NCBI GenBank assembly: GCA_004557245.1
Contig: SFEL01000017.1
Span: forward strand, 1-61,160
Source: Clostridiales bacterium
Lineage (GTDB): Bacteria > Bacillota > Clostridia > Christensenellales > CAG-138
DNA length: 61,160 bases
Direction of reading: 5' to 3'
Under the pieces are notes generated by a model. That model was not told the DNA's origin and ran no database searches. It was given only the letters and a program-made list of their open reading frames with translations. The translations under genes and the position numbers were made by a program. Of this stretch, positions 26,222-36,024 are shown piece by piece (within the stretch, counting starts at the first letter, position 1; every line of letters starts with the position of its first letter).

Positions 26222-26926
26222 TTGAGCATAAGGGACAATTACCTGACGGTGATGGAAAACATTGCGTCCGCCTGCGCGGAGTGCGGGCGAAGTGAAGACG
26301 AAGTGAAACTCATAACCGTTACCAAATTCGTAGATACGGGACGCATAGCCGAGGCGGTTGCCGCGGGCGCGCGCCATGTGGGCGAAAACAGGGCTCAGGA
26401 ATTCAGAGACAAGCTGGATTTTTTTAAAGAAAACGGCCTTGACGCGCATTTGATTGGACAATTGCAGACCAATAAGGTAAAATATGTAATAGGCAATGCA
26501 AGCCTTATACAGTCTGTGGACAGGCTGGAGCTTGCCAAAGAGATAAGCCGCCTTGCCGTAAAGGCGGGCATAACCCAGAATGTGCTTGCCGAGGTGAACA
26601 TCGGCGGCGAGGCTCAGAAGGGCGGAATAGCTCCGGACGAGCTGAAGGACTTAATTTCGGTAATTTCCGAGCTGCCCGGCATAAGGGTTAAGGGACTCAT
26701 GTGCGTGCCCCCTGCTGTGGGAGAGGGGGAGGCACGAAGGTACTTTGCCTCTATGAGAAGGCTTTTTGAGGATATCGGATCGGCGGGTATTCCCGGCGTG
26801 GATATGCAGGAGCTTTCAATGGGCATGAGCGGGGATTATAGATCGGCCATAAAGGAAGGCGCTACTATGGTACGGGTGGGAACGGCCATATTCGGCGCAA
26901 GACCGGCGGCTGCGGCAAGGGCGTAG
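26222..26926 (+). CDS. ylmE: YggS/YlmE-family PLP homeostasis protein
   Basis: PLP-binding protein of the alanine-racemase fold without known racemase activity; family members affect vitamin B6 and amino-acid homeostasis. 234 residues from TTG 26222, about 14 nt after AAAGGACGG. Signatures: LITVTKF with the PLP lysine, GARHVGENRAQEF, HLIGQLQTNKVKY, LSMGMSGDYRSAI and GATMVRVGTAIFG. It precedes sepF, as in the Bacillus ylmDEFGH cluster. Confidence 0.94.
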   Translation: MSIRDNYLTVMENIASACAECGRSEDEVKLITVTKFVDTGRIAEAVAAGARHVGENRAQEFRDKLDFFKENGLDAHLIGQLQTNKVKYVIGNASLIQSVDRLELAKEISRLAVKAGITQNVLAEVNIGGEAQKGGIAPDELKDLISVISELPGIRVKGLMCVPPAVGEGEARRYFASMRRLFEDIGSAGIPGVDMQELSMGMSGDYRSAIKEGATMVRVGTAIFGARPAAAARA

Positions 26927-27018
26927 AGACAGAGAGCCCCGAGCCTGACAATTACTACAGTGTTTTTCTCCAAGCGCCAATTAAACAATCTATTTTATTT
27001 AATTGAATGGAGGACAAC

Positions 27019-27474
27019 ATGGCAGGAATTCTTAACAAACTGATGGACTTCATCGGCATCGAAGATGTGGACGATGAAGAGTACAATGAGGATTACTTCA
27101 ATGACGATCAGCAGGCTATGGCTGAAGACAATGTAGTCAGCCTTGGCAATCGCGGCAGGAGAAAGACCGCTGCCGCGGGCAATAACGTGGTAAGCCTTCC
27201 CACAGCGGCGCCCATGAAGATGGTAGTGTATCACCCCGTAAGCTACGAGGATACCCAGAATATCATCGACAACCTTAAGAGCCGCAAACCCGTTATCGTC
27301 AATATGGAAGAGCTTGAGATCGACTGCGCACAGCGCATACTGGACTTCATGGCGGGCGCTATCTATGCCCTCGATGGAACCATCTACAAGATCTCCCGCG
27401 GTATATTTGTCGTAGCTCCCACCAACTATGACGTTATCGGTAACGATGGCTATACCGACGTTGACGTGATCTGA
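27019..27474 (+). CDS. sepF: Cell division protein SepF
   Basis: Membrane-binding FtsZ anchor. ATG 27019, preferred over ATG 27007 because GGAGG (27009-27013) lies 5 nt before it, gives 151 residues. N-terminal amphipathic helix MAGILNKLMDFIG, an acidic linker, then the SepF core: VVYHPVSYEDTQNIIDNLKS, KPVIVNMEELEIDCAQRILD, FMAGAIYALDGTIYKI and FVVAP. A mini-DivIVA gene follows. Confidence 0.95.
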   Translation: MAGILNKLMDFIGIEDVDDEEYNEDYFNDDQQAMAEDNVVSLGNRGRRKTAAAGNNVVSLPTAAPMKMVVYHPVSYEDTQNIIDNLKSRKPVIVNMEELEIDCAQRILDFMAGAIYALDGTIYKISRGIFVVAPTNYDVIGNDGYTDVDVI

Positions 27475-27492
27475 TTTAGGCTGCATTTCAGA

Positions 27493-27517
27493 CTGTGCGG
27501 GGGGCATCCCCGCACAG
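27493..27517 (+). repeat. Strong hairpin between sepF and the DivIVA-like gene
   Basis: CTGTGCGGGG (27493-27502) / CCCCGCACAG (27508-27517), loop GGCAT, a perfect 10-bp GC-rich stem. No T-run follows, so it is not a classical terminator. It could protect the sepF mRNA end or set the sepF to DivIVA ratio. The palindrome TGCAATTGCA follows at 27521-27530. Confidence 0.6.
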
Positions 27518-27545
27518 GGCTGCAATTGCAAAACTCAGAGGTAGC

Positions 27546-27752
27546 ATGAAGAAGAGCGATATAATAGAAAAGCAATTCAACAGGGCCTTTTGGGGCTACG
27601 ATATAGTCGAGGTAGACCAGTTCCTCGACGAGATAGTTAAAGAGCTGGAGCACATGGAGCAGGAGAACAAGCTCCTTGAACTGCGCAACCAGATGCTTCT
27701 CGACCGCATGGCGCGGGATGGAGTATCCCTTAGCGAGGAAGATAAAAAGTAA
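27546..27752 (+). CDS. Short DivIVA-domain protein
   Basis: 68 residues from ATG 27546. FNRAFWGYDIVEVDQFLDEI is the N-terminal DivIVA/GpsB membrane-binding motif with its GYD..EVD.FL core, followed by a short helix (VKELEHMEQENKLLELRNQM) and an acidic-basic tail. Full DivIVA is over 150 residues and GpsB about 100, so the coiled coil here is only ~35 residues. The position after ylmE-sepF matches divIVA in the Firmicutes division cluster. Its role is probably as a polar or septal adaptor (inference). Confidence 0.82.
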   Translation: MKKSDIIEKQFNRAFWGYDIVEVDQFLDEIVKELEHMEQENKLLELRNQMLLDRMARDGVSLSEEDKK

Positions 27753-27779
27753 CAGAAAAAGCATAACTACGAATAAACG

Positions 27780-27801
27780 GCCGGCACTGTCCGGCTTTTT
27801 G
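27780..27801 (+). terminator. Terminator after the DivIVA-like gene
   Basis: GCCGG (27780-27784) / CCGGC (27791-27795), loop CACTGT, then TTTTT. Ends the mlpA-to-divIVA region. Confidence 0.75.
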
Positions 27802-27864
27802 TATGTTAATTTTTAAGCCCCCTGCCAATACTAAAAGGACCATGCAAAACACAGGGAGGCTACA

Positions 27865-30800
27865 ATGCTGCCAAACAGGACATATAACGAATTAAACGAG
27901 AGCTGCTTTTCACAGACCGAGCTAAGCGAGGAGGCGAAGCTTCGTGCCGGCCTTTCCGCCAGAAAAAACAGGCGAAGCTCGCTTCAGCTCACCGCCGACA
28001 GGAAAGCGCTTATTGCCATATACAAAAAAATGCAGGAAAGGGAGGAGCAATGGGGCGCCCTCGAAGCATTGTTTCGCGATTTTTATATAGTTGAGCGAGT
28101 ATTGAACGACTGCGATGAAAGACCCAAGCGCCTGCCGGTGCTGCTGCACGGCAGCCATGCCGGACTGCCGCGGATATACGATATAGCCGCCTGCATGGCC
28201 GGCAGACGGGACGGACGTATAGACGAGGCCACGATATACGCCTTCATGGAGGCGTATCAGAGCGTAACGCCGCTGACGATGGCAGAGGTGGCGGAGCTGC
28301 CCAACATGCTCAATGCGGCGCTGGTAAAGCTGCTTACGCTGGAATGCGAAAGAGCCTTAGAGGCGGAGAATTCCATGGAAACAGCAAAAAGCGCAGCTGC
28401 CCAGCTGGAGAGGATAAAGGAACGGGCGCGGCGGGAGGCGATTATAGACAGGCTGAGTCTCGGGGAGGATCCGGTGCTGTGCGAATGCCTGTATGGCATG
28501 ATGAAGGAGCACGACGAAGGGATGGCGGAGCTGATAAACGCAAAGCTGCAGCTGGAGGATAAGAGCATAGACGGGCTTTGCGCCAAGGCGGCGGCGATGC
28601 GGCGGCGCAGCACTCAGCGGGCGGATAACGTCATAAGGAGCCTCAGATGCATAGGCGGTATGGACTGGAATAAAGCCTTTGAGGACCTGAGCGTTACCGA
28701 CAGGGAGCTAAGACGGGATCCGGTATACGGCAAGATGGACGGACGCAGCAGAAGCTACTACCGCGCCTCTGTGGAACGGCTTTCGATGCGGCTGGGGGCT
28801 GCGGAGCAGGTTATAGCCCGGCAGGCAGTGCGCCTTGCCCAGAGCGGAGAAGGAAAAGAGGGTCAGGCGGGTTGGTATCTGTTTATGGAGGGCAGGGAAC
28901 GGCTTTATAACGTACTCAGGCCAGACCTGCGCTTCAAGAAAAACAGCGAGGACAAAAAGCTCTGGAAATTCGAGATTTTCAATATAACCCTTGCCCTGCT
29001 CCTCGTATGGCTTGGAGCAACGGCGGGCATAGCGCCGCTGATACTGGCCATTATTCCCGCGTGGACTGTGGCATCGGGCATAAGCGTAAGGCTGTGGCTG
29101 CGGTTCAGTCCGCGCCGGGTGATACCCAGGATTGCGGAGAAGAACCTTACCGGCGGCAATAAGACTCTTATAGTGATACCTGCGCTTGTGACAGACGAAA
29201 AGGGTCTGAGGGCAGTATTTGAGCACATGGAGAACCATTATCTCGCCACCAGACTCAAGGGCTGCTATTACGCCGTACTGGGGGATTTTAAGGACGGCCC
29301 AAAGGAGCGCGAACAGGGTGAGGGCGGGCTTTTGCGAATGGAAAGGGAGCTTACGGCGCAGCTGAATAAAAAGTACCTTTCGGGGGATGGAGAACCGCTG
29401 TTTTACTGCCTGCACAGGCACCGCAGCTTTGCCGCAGCAGATGGCGTATATATGGGCCGGGAGCGCAAGCGGGGAGCCATATGCGACCTTGCCAAGCTTA
29501 TATGTGAAGGGGACAAGGAGCCTTTCTGCCTTATTACAAATGAACTGCCGGAAGGTATAGAATACTGCATAACGCTGGACAGCGATACCATACTTCCCCC
29601 CGGAGCCGCAGCAGAGCTGATAGGCTGCATGGAGCATCCTCTGAACGCTCCGGAGATATTCGGCGGAACGGTGCGCCGGGGCTACGGAATGATAGCGCCG
29701 CGCATGGCATCTACATCGAAGGGCGCCGCAAAGAGCTTTTTTGCGAGGATAATATCGGGTTCTACCGGCGTGGACGGCTATTTTCCTACGGCGTCTGAAT
29801 TCTACCAGGACGTGTTCGGCCGCGGTTCCTTCGGCGGCAAGGGAATATTCCACATACGGACATTCATGGATACCGCCATGCGGTGGATACCCGAAAACAC
29901 CGTGCTGAGTCACGATATGCTGGAGGGCTGTTTCTGCGGCTGCGGTTACGCAGGGGATATCGCGCTATACGACAGCGAACCGGACGCGTTCATACCCTGG
30001 TGGAAGCGACAGCACAGGTGGCTCAGGGGCGACTGGCAGCTGCTGCCATTTTTGAAGGACTGGGTAAAGGACGCGGAAGGGGTGAAACGGGATAATCCTT
30101 TAAGCTGGCTTTCCAAGCGCAAGATACTTGATAACCTGAGAAGGTGCATGCTGCCCGCCAGCGTGCTGTATGCGGTGCTGCTAATGCCGTATACCGGCGG
30201 GGGCTGGCATATAGCGCTGGCGCTTTTCGCCCTATGCGACGGCTTCTTTACGGAGCTTATCACGCTGCCATTCAGGGCGGCGTTTACCCGCAATGCCGAT
30301 CCTTTGGGAATGGCGGCTGATATGCTGCTGCCGGCCGCGCGGGCGGGGCTGGACATAATGGCGCTGCCATACGCCTCAGCGCGATCGGGGGACGCCCAGA
30401 GGCGCACGCTTTACAGAATGCTGGTGTCCCACAGGCATATGCTGGAATGGCAGACCGCAGCTCAGACCGGCTCAAGGCCAAAGGGAGTAAACGGCTACTA
30501 TGGCGCGCTGTACATATGCCCGGTCATGGGCATAGTCATGGCCGCGGGTGCAATACTGGGCAAAACGCCGGCCATCGCGGCGCTTTTTGCTGCGCTGTGG
30601 TTAGCTATGCCGGCGGCAATATGGGCGCTGGACAGGAGACTCCCCAAGGAGAAACCAAGACCTGACGAAAGAGAGCTGCTTGAGGATATTGCGGAAAGGA
30701 CCTGGGCGTTTTTTGAGACATTTGCCGGCGAGGGCAGGGGATATATACCCCCGGATAACTTTCAGCAGGAGCCGGAAAAACGCCCCGCCGTAAATACGTC

Positions 30801-33800
30801 GCCCACAAATATAGGCATGGCAATGGCGGCGGCGGTGTCCGCGGCGGAGCTGGGGTTTATTACGGCTGATGAACTGGAAAAGCGGCTGTCCGGCACAATG
30901 GATACTGTGGATAAAATGCAGAAGTGGCACGGGCACCTCTACAACTGGTACAGAACTGATACGCTGGAGGTGATGCATCCGCGGTATGTTTCTACCGTGG
31001 ACAGCGGTAACTTCTGCGCCTGTCTTATTACAGGCGCAATGGCCCTTAAGAAATACGGCCGTGAGGATACGGCGGCGCGCCTTGAACGGGCGGCAAGGGA
31101 AACGGACTTTTCGGCGCTTTACGACGCGGAGCGGAAGCTTTTCAGGATAGGATACGATGGCGATGCCTGCGAGCTGTCAAATTCGTGGTATGACCTTCTT
31201 GCCTCGGAAGCGCGCCTGACGAGCCTTATAGCGGTGGCTCTCGGCAGCGTAAAGCCGGAGCACTGGTTCAAGCTCGGGCGTCAGATGGCGCCGGTGCTGG
31301 GCGGTACTCTGGTATCCTGGAGCGGCACGATGTTCGAGTACCTTATGCCGGTGCTGTTTACTGGGGCGGTACCCGATACGCTGCTTTACAACAGCTGCCT
31401 GAACGCCGTAAAGGCGCAGAAACGGCAGCGCTATGGCGGCGTATGGGGTATATCCGAATCAGGCTACTATGCATTTGACCGCAACATGTACTATCAGTAC
31501 CGGGCCTTCGGCTTGCAGCGGCTCAGCCTTATGAGCCACCGGGAGCGCAGCAGGGTAATATCGCCGTATTCGACGATGCTCGCCCTGGCCTTCGATCCCC
31601 GGGGCGCCTGCGAAAACATAAGACGGCTTACAGGGGAGGGCGGATTGGGCCCATACGGCATGTACGAGGCGCTGGACTATACCGAGGGCCGGTCAAATCC
31701 GGAAAAGGATCATGCTGTAGTTCAAAGCTTTATGGCGCACCATCAGGGCATGAGCATGTGCGCCATAGCAAACGCGCTGTGCGATGGGGCGATAGAGAAG
31801 TACTTTATGTCATACCCTGCAATGCGCGCGTTTGAAATACTTACAGAGGAACGCGCTCCGGCCAGGGGCATACGCATAAAACCGCTGCATTCGGCTGAAA
31901 GCAGGGTGCAGAGGAACGGCGCGCGAAAGGAGGCGCGGCCGCGTATAATACGCGAAAGGTACAGTATACCCGAATGCCAGCTGCTGACCAATGGCAGCTA
32001 TACGCTGTTCGTGACCGAAGACGGAGACGGCTTTTCAAAGTGCGGCGATATAATGCTTACGCGCTGGCGGCCTGACCATATACGCGGCCGGAATGGCGTA
32101 CGGCTGGTGGTACGAAGCGGGAGCCATGCATGGGATGCTGCAAGGGGCGCTGAAGCCGTGTTTTACCCGTACAGGGCGGAATTCAATAACGCCCGCGACG
32201 GCATATCCTGCCGGATGGAGATATGCGCGGCAGTCGGGCAGAACGGCGAGGTGCGGCGCATCACCGTAAAAAACACCGGCACAGAGGAAAAACATATAGA
32301 ACTGGGGGCGTTCTTTGACGTGTGCCTGAGCTCGCAGGCGGCGGATACGGCTCACCCATCCTTCAACAGGCTGAAGGTGGATGCCCACATGAGAGACGGC
32401 GCGCTGCTGTTTGAAAAGCGGGGAAAGGCTGCGGGCTGGCTGTACGGCAGGCTGATATCAAAGGGACAGGTGAATTACTGTGCGGACAGGCTAAAGGCGC
32501 TGGGGCGGCTGAAAACACCGGAGCAGGCCATGATGCAGCCAATGCTGCAAACAGAAAACGCCGAATGTCCGGTATTGCCGTATTTCGGGGCGCGGAGCGA
32601 GGTGACGGTAGCTCCCGGCGAGGGACAGGAGCTGTGGTTTATCATGGGTTATGCCGAGAGCGAGGAGCGGGCGTTGGAGGACTGCCGCGAGCTTCAGGGG
32701 CGGCTCAACGATTGCTTCGCCATGAGCGAGGCGCAGACTGACGGGCTGCTGAGGGAGACGGCTACGGAATACGGGAAGGCGGAGCTCTTTGAAAGGATCG
32801 CGGCAAGGCTGCTGCTGGAGATACCCATAAAGTACGGCGCCGTTGGGCCCGGGGGGACGGAAACACTGTGGAAGCACGGTATATCCGGCGACAGACCTGT
32901 GCTGCTGGTAGAAATACAGCGCATCACTGAGCTAAGGCTGCTGCGCTCCCTTATGGAGTTTTCGAAATACATGGCAAAAAGACTGCTGCCCGTGGACATT
33001 ATCGCGGTGGGCTGCTACCCGAACGAATATCGGAACGAGCTGCGGGAGCGTATGGCGGCCATAATGGCAGAGGAGATAAGCTGCGGCAGGGCGCACCTTA
33101 TCAACGGCTTTGAGCTGAAGGAGGGCGAGAAGGCGGCGCTGCGCTGCGCCGCTATGGTGGAAATAAAGGCGGACGTGAGCCTGAACAGGCAGTTTGCCCC
33201 CTCTGCCAGGAGGGAGGCGGAGTTGCGAAGTTATAACGGCTATAAGCATGGCTGCATAGACATAGGGCGGCCGGAGCTGAGCTTCGATAACGGCCTCGGT
33301 GGCTTTGATAAAAACGGAGAGTACGTCATTACCCTTGAGGCGGGGCAAAGCCTGCCTATGCCCTGGTGCAACGTGATAGCCAACGATACCTTCGGCTGCA
33401 TAGTTACGGAACGGGGCGGCGGGCATACCTGGCGGGGAAACAGCCGGGAGCATAAGCTCACCCCGTGGTACGATTCCCCAGCCGAGGATATGCAGGGGGA
33501 GTTCATCCTGATAACCGATACGGCAAGCGGCGAGACGTTTTCGCCCTTCGCGAGCCTTATGCAGGGGCGGCGCATAATACGGCACGGCTACGGTTATTCG
33601 GAGTTTTTGTCAGGAGACTGCGGGCTTAAAACCAAGCTTACGGTGTTCGTCCATGAGCGGTTCAACGTAAAATACTCGGTGCTGAGTATAGCCAATCCCG
33701 GCAGCTCAAGGCGGGAGCTGAGTATAATGTACGGAGTGGAGTGGGCGCTGGGGCCGGTTCAGAGGAGGCATGGGATACACGCATACCCGATGGAATCCGG

Positions 33801-35679
33801 CATATGCGCAAGGAACCTGCTGGATAAGGGCAACGACGAGACGGCGTACATTGCCATCGTAAATGGTGAAGCCGAAAAGTGCTCTGACAGGGAGATTATA
33901 TTCGGCCGGGGCTGGGACGCCGATGCACTGACTGGCGATAGCGGCCGTAGCGGGGCGTCCGCCCTGCGCAGCGAGGTGAACGTTGCCCCCGGGGAGGAGA
34001 TACGGCTGGTGTTCGCGCTGGGCGAAGGCGGCGAGGACGAGATACGGCAATGCTTGAATGAGGACACGGACGCAGCCCTTGATAATGTCAGGACGCTGTG
34101 GAAGCGGAGGCTCAATGGCGTTGAGATACACACCCCGGACGCAGCCATGGACGCCATGATGAACGGGAGACTGCTGTATCAGGCCATTGTGGCCCGGGTG
34201 CTCGGCAGGTGCGGATATTATCAGTGCGGCGGCGCCGTGGGCTTCAGGGATCAACTGCAGGATATGCTTGCTGTGATGCAGACAGAACCCTGGCGGGCAA
34301 GACAGCATATACTGCTTTGCGCCTCAAAGCAGTTTAGGGAAGGGGACGTGCTGCATTGGTGGCACCGGCCGAGCCGGGGCGTGCGCACCCGCATAACCGA
34401 TGACAGGCTGTTCCTGCCCTATGTATTGTGGGAGTACGTTCACCTGACGGGCGATCAAAGCATACTCACCGAGCAGGTGAGCTACCTTGAGGGCAAGGCG
34501 ATACCCGATGGGGTCAGAGACGTATACGATGACTTTGCGGATTCATCATACACGGAGACGTTGTATCAGCATTGTGTCAGAGCGGTGGATAGCATAGGCT
34601 TCGGCAGCTATGGATTGCCCCTTATGGGCGGCGGTGACTGGAACGACGGAATGGACGATGTGGGCCGCGACGGCGGCGAAAGCGTATGGCTGGGCTGGTT
34701 CCTTCTGGATGTGCTGGATAAAATGTGCGTCCTGGCCGAAATGTGCCGCAGGAAAGCGGACGGTAAGCGCTTTGCCGAAAAGGCCAGAAAGCTCCGCCAC
34801 TGCGTAGAGCAGGCGGGATGGGACGGCGCGTGGTACAGGCGGGCGTATTACGGCAGCGGCGAACCGCTTGGCGCAAAGGGGAACGTTGCCTGCGAGATAG
34901 ACTGCATATCCCAGGCCTGGGCGGCAATATGCGGCGGTGAACATGCCGACGAGGCGGTGGATTCGATGCTCAGCATGCTTTACGACGAGCAGGAGGGCAT
35001 GATAAAGCTGCTCACGCCGCCATTTACAGGGCAAAGCTGGCAGCGCCCCGGGTATATCGAGGATTACGTTCCCGGAGTGAGGGAAAACGGAGGACAGTAC
35101 ACACACGGCGCCGTATGGACAGTGCAGGCCTGCTGCAAGCTGGGCATGGGAGAGAAGGCTCTTGCGTTGTTCGACGCGCTGAATCCCATAAACCACGCGC
35201 TCACACGCGCACAGGCGGCAAAATACAAGGGGGAGCCATATGCCGTGGCGGGGGACGTGTATTCCGGACTCAATGCCGGACGGGCGGGCTGGACGTGGTA
35301 TACGGGGGCCGCAGCGTGGCTGTATAAGATATGCCTTGAGGATATGCTGGGCATACGGAGGGAGAAGGATGCGCTGCGCATAGCGCCTACGGTGCCCTTT
35401 GAGGAGTACACTGTGAAATACAGATACGGCGAAGCAGTATACATACTGCACCTGAGCGGTAAAAGCCGGGGCACGGTACGGTGGGATGACAAAGGGAAAG
35501 GCCGCAGCACTGAATGGGCTGCGGCCTTTCATGTTAGGGGAAAACTATATAATAGGGACTTTTTATTTCAGGTACAGCTCCAGCTCGACCTCGTCCTCAT
35601 CGCTGCGGCCGGACTCATTGAAACCGAGCCTCTTATACAGGCCATAGGCAGCCTTGTTATCGGGTGCGCAGGTGAGTGA
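27865..35679 (+). CDS. Giant cyclic beta-1,2-glucan synthase-like protein (GT84 plus GH94)
   Basis: 2604 residues; NdvB/Cgs family, membrane enzymes that build and process beta-1,2-glucans. N-terminal soluble part (1-365), membrane helices (about 370-412), GT domain with ITLDSDTILPPG (near 570) and QHRWLRGDW (near 715), more helices (about 760-810, 880-925), glycoamylase-like domain (about 935-1310: MQKWHGHLYNWY, HHQGMSMCAIANAL), then GH94 regions with GGGDWNDGMDDVG (2255-2267), the phosphorylase-family signature holding the general-acid Asp. GGGAGG precedes the ATG. Odd end: after about residue 2540 the frame reads through a 12-bp hairpin and 117 nt antisense to the acetyltransferase gene, so the native stop may be lost. 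The exact product is inferred. Confidence 0.88.
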   Translation: MLPNRTYNELNESCFSQTELSEEAKLRAGLSARKNRRSSLQLTADRKALIAIYKKMQEREEQWGALEALFRDFYIVERVLNDCDERPKRLPVLLHGSHAGLPRIYDIAACMAGRRDGRIDEATIYAFMEAYQSVTPLTMAEVAELPNMLNAALVKLLTLECERALEAENSMETAKSAAAQLERIKERARREAIIDRLSLGEDPVLCECLYGMMKEHDEGMAELINAKLQLEDKSIDGLCAKAAAMRRRSTQRADNVIRSLRCIGGMDWNKAFEDLSVTDRELRRDPVYGKMDGRSRSYYRASVERLSMRLGAAEQVIARQAVRLAQSGEGKEGQAGWYLFMEGRERLYNVLRPDLRFKKNSEDKKLWKFEIFNITLALLLVWLGATAGIAPLILAIIPAWTVASGISVRLWLRFSPRRVIPRIAEKNLTGGNKTLIVIPALVTDEKGLRAVFEHMENHYLATRLKGCYYAVLGDFKDGPKEREQGEGGLLRMERELTAQLNKKYLSGDGEPLFYCLHRHRSFAAADGVYMGRERKRGAICDLAKLICEGDKEPFCLITNELPEGIEYCITLDSDTILPPGAAAELIGCMEHPLNAPEIFGGTVRRGYGMIAPRMASTSKGAAKSFFARIISGSTGVDGYFPTASEFYQDVFGRGSFGGKGIFHIRTFMDTAMRWIPENTVLSHDMLEGCFCGCGYAGDIALYDSEPDAFIPWWKRQHRWLRGDWQLLPFLKDWVKDAEGVKRDNPLSWLSKRKILDNLRRCMLPASVLYAVLLMPYTGGGWHIALALFALCDGFFTELITLPFRAAFTRNADPLGMAADMLLPAARAGLDIMALPYASARSGDAQRRTLYRMLVSHRHMLEWQTAAQTGSRPKGVNGYYGALYICPVMGIVMAAGAILGKTPAIAALFAALWLAMPAAIWALDRRLPKEKPRPDERELLEDIAERTWAFFETFAGEGRGYIPPDNFQQEPEKRPAVNTSPTNIGMAMAAAVSAAELGFITADELEKRLSGTMDTVDKMQKWHGHLYNWYRTDTLEVMHPRYVSTVDSGNFCACLITGAMALKKYGREDTAARLERAARETDFSALYDAERKLFRIGYDGDACELSNSWYDLLASEARLTSLIAVALGSVKPEHWFKLGRQMAPVLGGTLVSWSGTMFEYLMPVLFTGAVPDTLLYNSCLNAVKAQKRQRYGGVWGISESGYYAFDRNMYYQYRAFGLQRLSLMSHRERSRVISPYSTMLALAFDPRGACENIRRLTGEGGLGPYGMYEALDYTEGRSNPEKDHAVVQSFMAHHQGMSMCAIANALCDGAIEKYFMSYPAMRAFEILTEERAPARGIRIKPLHSAESRVQRNGARKEARPRIIRERYSIPECQLLTNGSYTLFVTEDGDGFSKCGDIMLTRWRPDHIRGRNGVRLVVRSGSHAWDAARGAEAVFYPYRAEFNNARDGISCRMEICAAVGQNGEVRRITVKNTGTEEKHIELGAFFDVCLSSQAADTAHPSFNRLKVDAHMRDGALLFEKRGKAAGWLYGRLISKGQVNYCADRLKALGRLKTPEQAMMQPMLQTENAECPVLPYFGARSEVTVAPGEGQELWFIMGYAESEERALEDCRELQGRLNDCFAMSEAQTDGLLRETATEYGKAELFERIAARLLLEIPIKYGAVGPGGTETLWKHGISGDRPVLLVEIQRITELRLLRSLMEFSKYMAKRLLPVDIIAVGCYPNEYRNELRERMAAIMAEEISCGRAHLINGFELKEGEKAALRCAAMVEIKADVSLNRQFAPSARREAELRSYNGYKHGCIDIGRPELSFDNGLGGFDKNGEYVITLEAGQSLPMPWCNVIANDTFGCIVTERGGGHTWRGNSREHKLTPWYDSPAEDMQGEFILITDTASGETFSPFASLMQGRRIIRHGYGYSEFLSGDCGLKTKLTVFVHERFNVKYSVLSIANPGSSRRELSIMYGVEWALGPVQRRHGIHAYPMESGICARNLLDKGNDETAYIAIVNGEAEKCSDREIIFGRGWDADALTGDSGRSGASALRSEVNVAPGEEIRLVFALGEGGEDEIRQCLNEDTDAALDNVRTLWKRRLNGVEIHTPDAAMDAMMNGRLLYQAIVARVLGRCGYYQCGGAVGFRDQLQDMLAVMQTEPWRARQHILLCASKQFREGDVLHWWHRPSRGVRTRITDDRLFLPYVLWEYVHLTGDQSILTEQVSYLEGKAIPDGVRDVYDDFADSSYTETLYQHCVRAVDSIGFGSYGLPLMGGGDWNDGMDDVGRDGGESVWLGWFLLDVLDKMCVLAEMCRRKADGKRFAEKARKLRHCVEQAGWDGAWYRRAYYGSGEPLGAKGNVACEIDCISQAWAAICGGEHADEAVDSMLSMLYDEQEGMIKLLTPPFTGQSWQRPGYIEDYVPGVRENGGQYTHGAVWTVQACCKLGMGEKALALFDALNPINHALTRAQAAKYKGEPYAVAGDVYSGLNAGRAGWTWYTGAAAWLYKICLEDMLGIRREKDALRIAPTVPFEEYTVKYRYGEAVYILHLSGKSRGTVRWDDKGKGRSTEWAAAFHVRGKLYNRDFLFQVQLQLDLVLIAAAGLIETEPLIQAIGSLVIGCAGE
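35497..35529 (-). terminator. Bidirectional-type hairpin between convergent genes
   Basis: Perfect 12-bp stem AAAGGCCGCAGC (35497-35508) / GCTGCGGCCTTT (35518-35529), 9-nt loop. On the minus strand it follows the acetyltransferase stop by 33 nt and ends in CCTTTCCCTTTG, a fair U-tract. On the plus strand it lies inside the reading frame of the glucan-synthase gene. Confidence 0.7.
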
Positions 35680-36015
35680 TACATGGTTTGAGCTTCCGAG
35701 GGGCTTAGAGGCTATGTAGCTAAGTACCCGCTGCATGGCGGCCTTGCCGTAGCCCCTGCCCTGATAAGCCTTATCTATCATCATATGCCAGATGTTGTAG
35801 GCTTCCTCGTCGTAGTCGTATATTACCATGACGTAACCTGCCATGGTATCGCCGGCGTACACTCCGAAGGGCTGGCACTGATCACGGTAAACATAGGCTT
35901 GAGCCAGGCTGCGTATGGGGTGGGATACGAATTTATCCTGCCCGTCTCCAAGCTGGAGATTGAAGCAGTCGATAAAGTTGGATTCGTCTATGGGCCTTAA
36001 AGTAATGTCTACCAT
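35563..36015 (-). CDS. GNAT N-acetyltransferase, BltD/spermine-acetyltransferase-like
   Basis: 150 residues: LRPIDESNFIDCFNLQ and FVSHPIRSLAQAYVYRDQCQ at the N terminus, then MVIYDYDEEAYNIWHMMID and the acetyl-CoA loop QGRGYGKAAM, ending NKAAYGLYKRLGFNESG. The N-terminal pattern resembles diamine/spermine acetyltransferases of Bacillus (BltD), so a polyamine substrate is a reasonable guess. It starts 9 nt after the psuG stop, with AAGGG upstream, and is probably the last gene of the psuK operon. Confidence 0.88.
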   Translation of the reverse strand: MVDITLRPIDESNFIDCFNLQLGDGQDKFVSHPIRSLAQAYVYRDQCQPFGVYAGDTMAGYVMVIYDYDEEAYNIWHMMIDKAYQGRGYGKAAMQRVLSYIASKPLGSSNHVSLTCAPDNKAAYGLYKRLGFNESGRSDEDEVELELYLK

Positions 36016-36024
36016 ATGTTGCCC

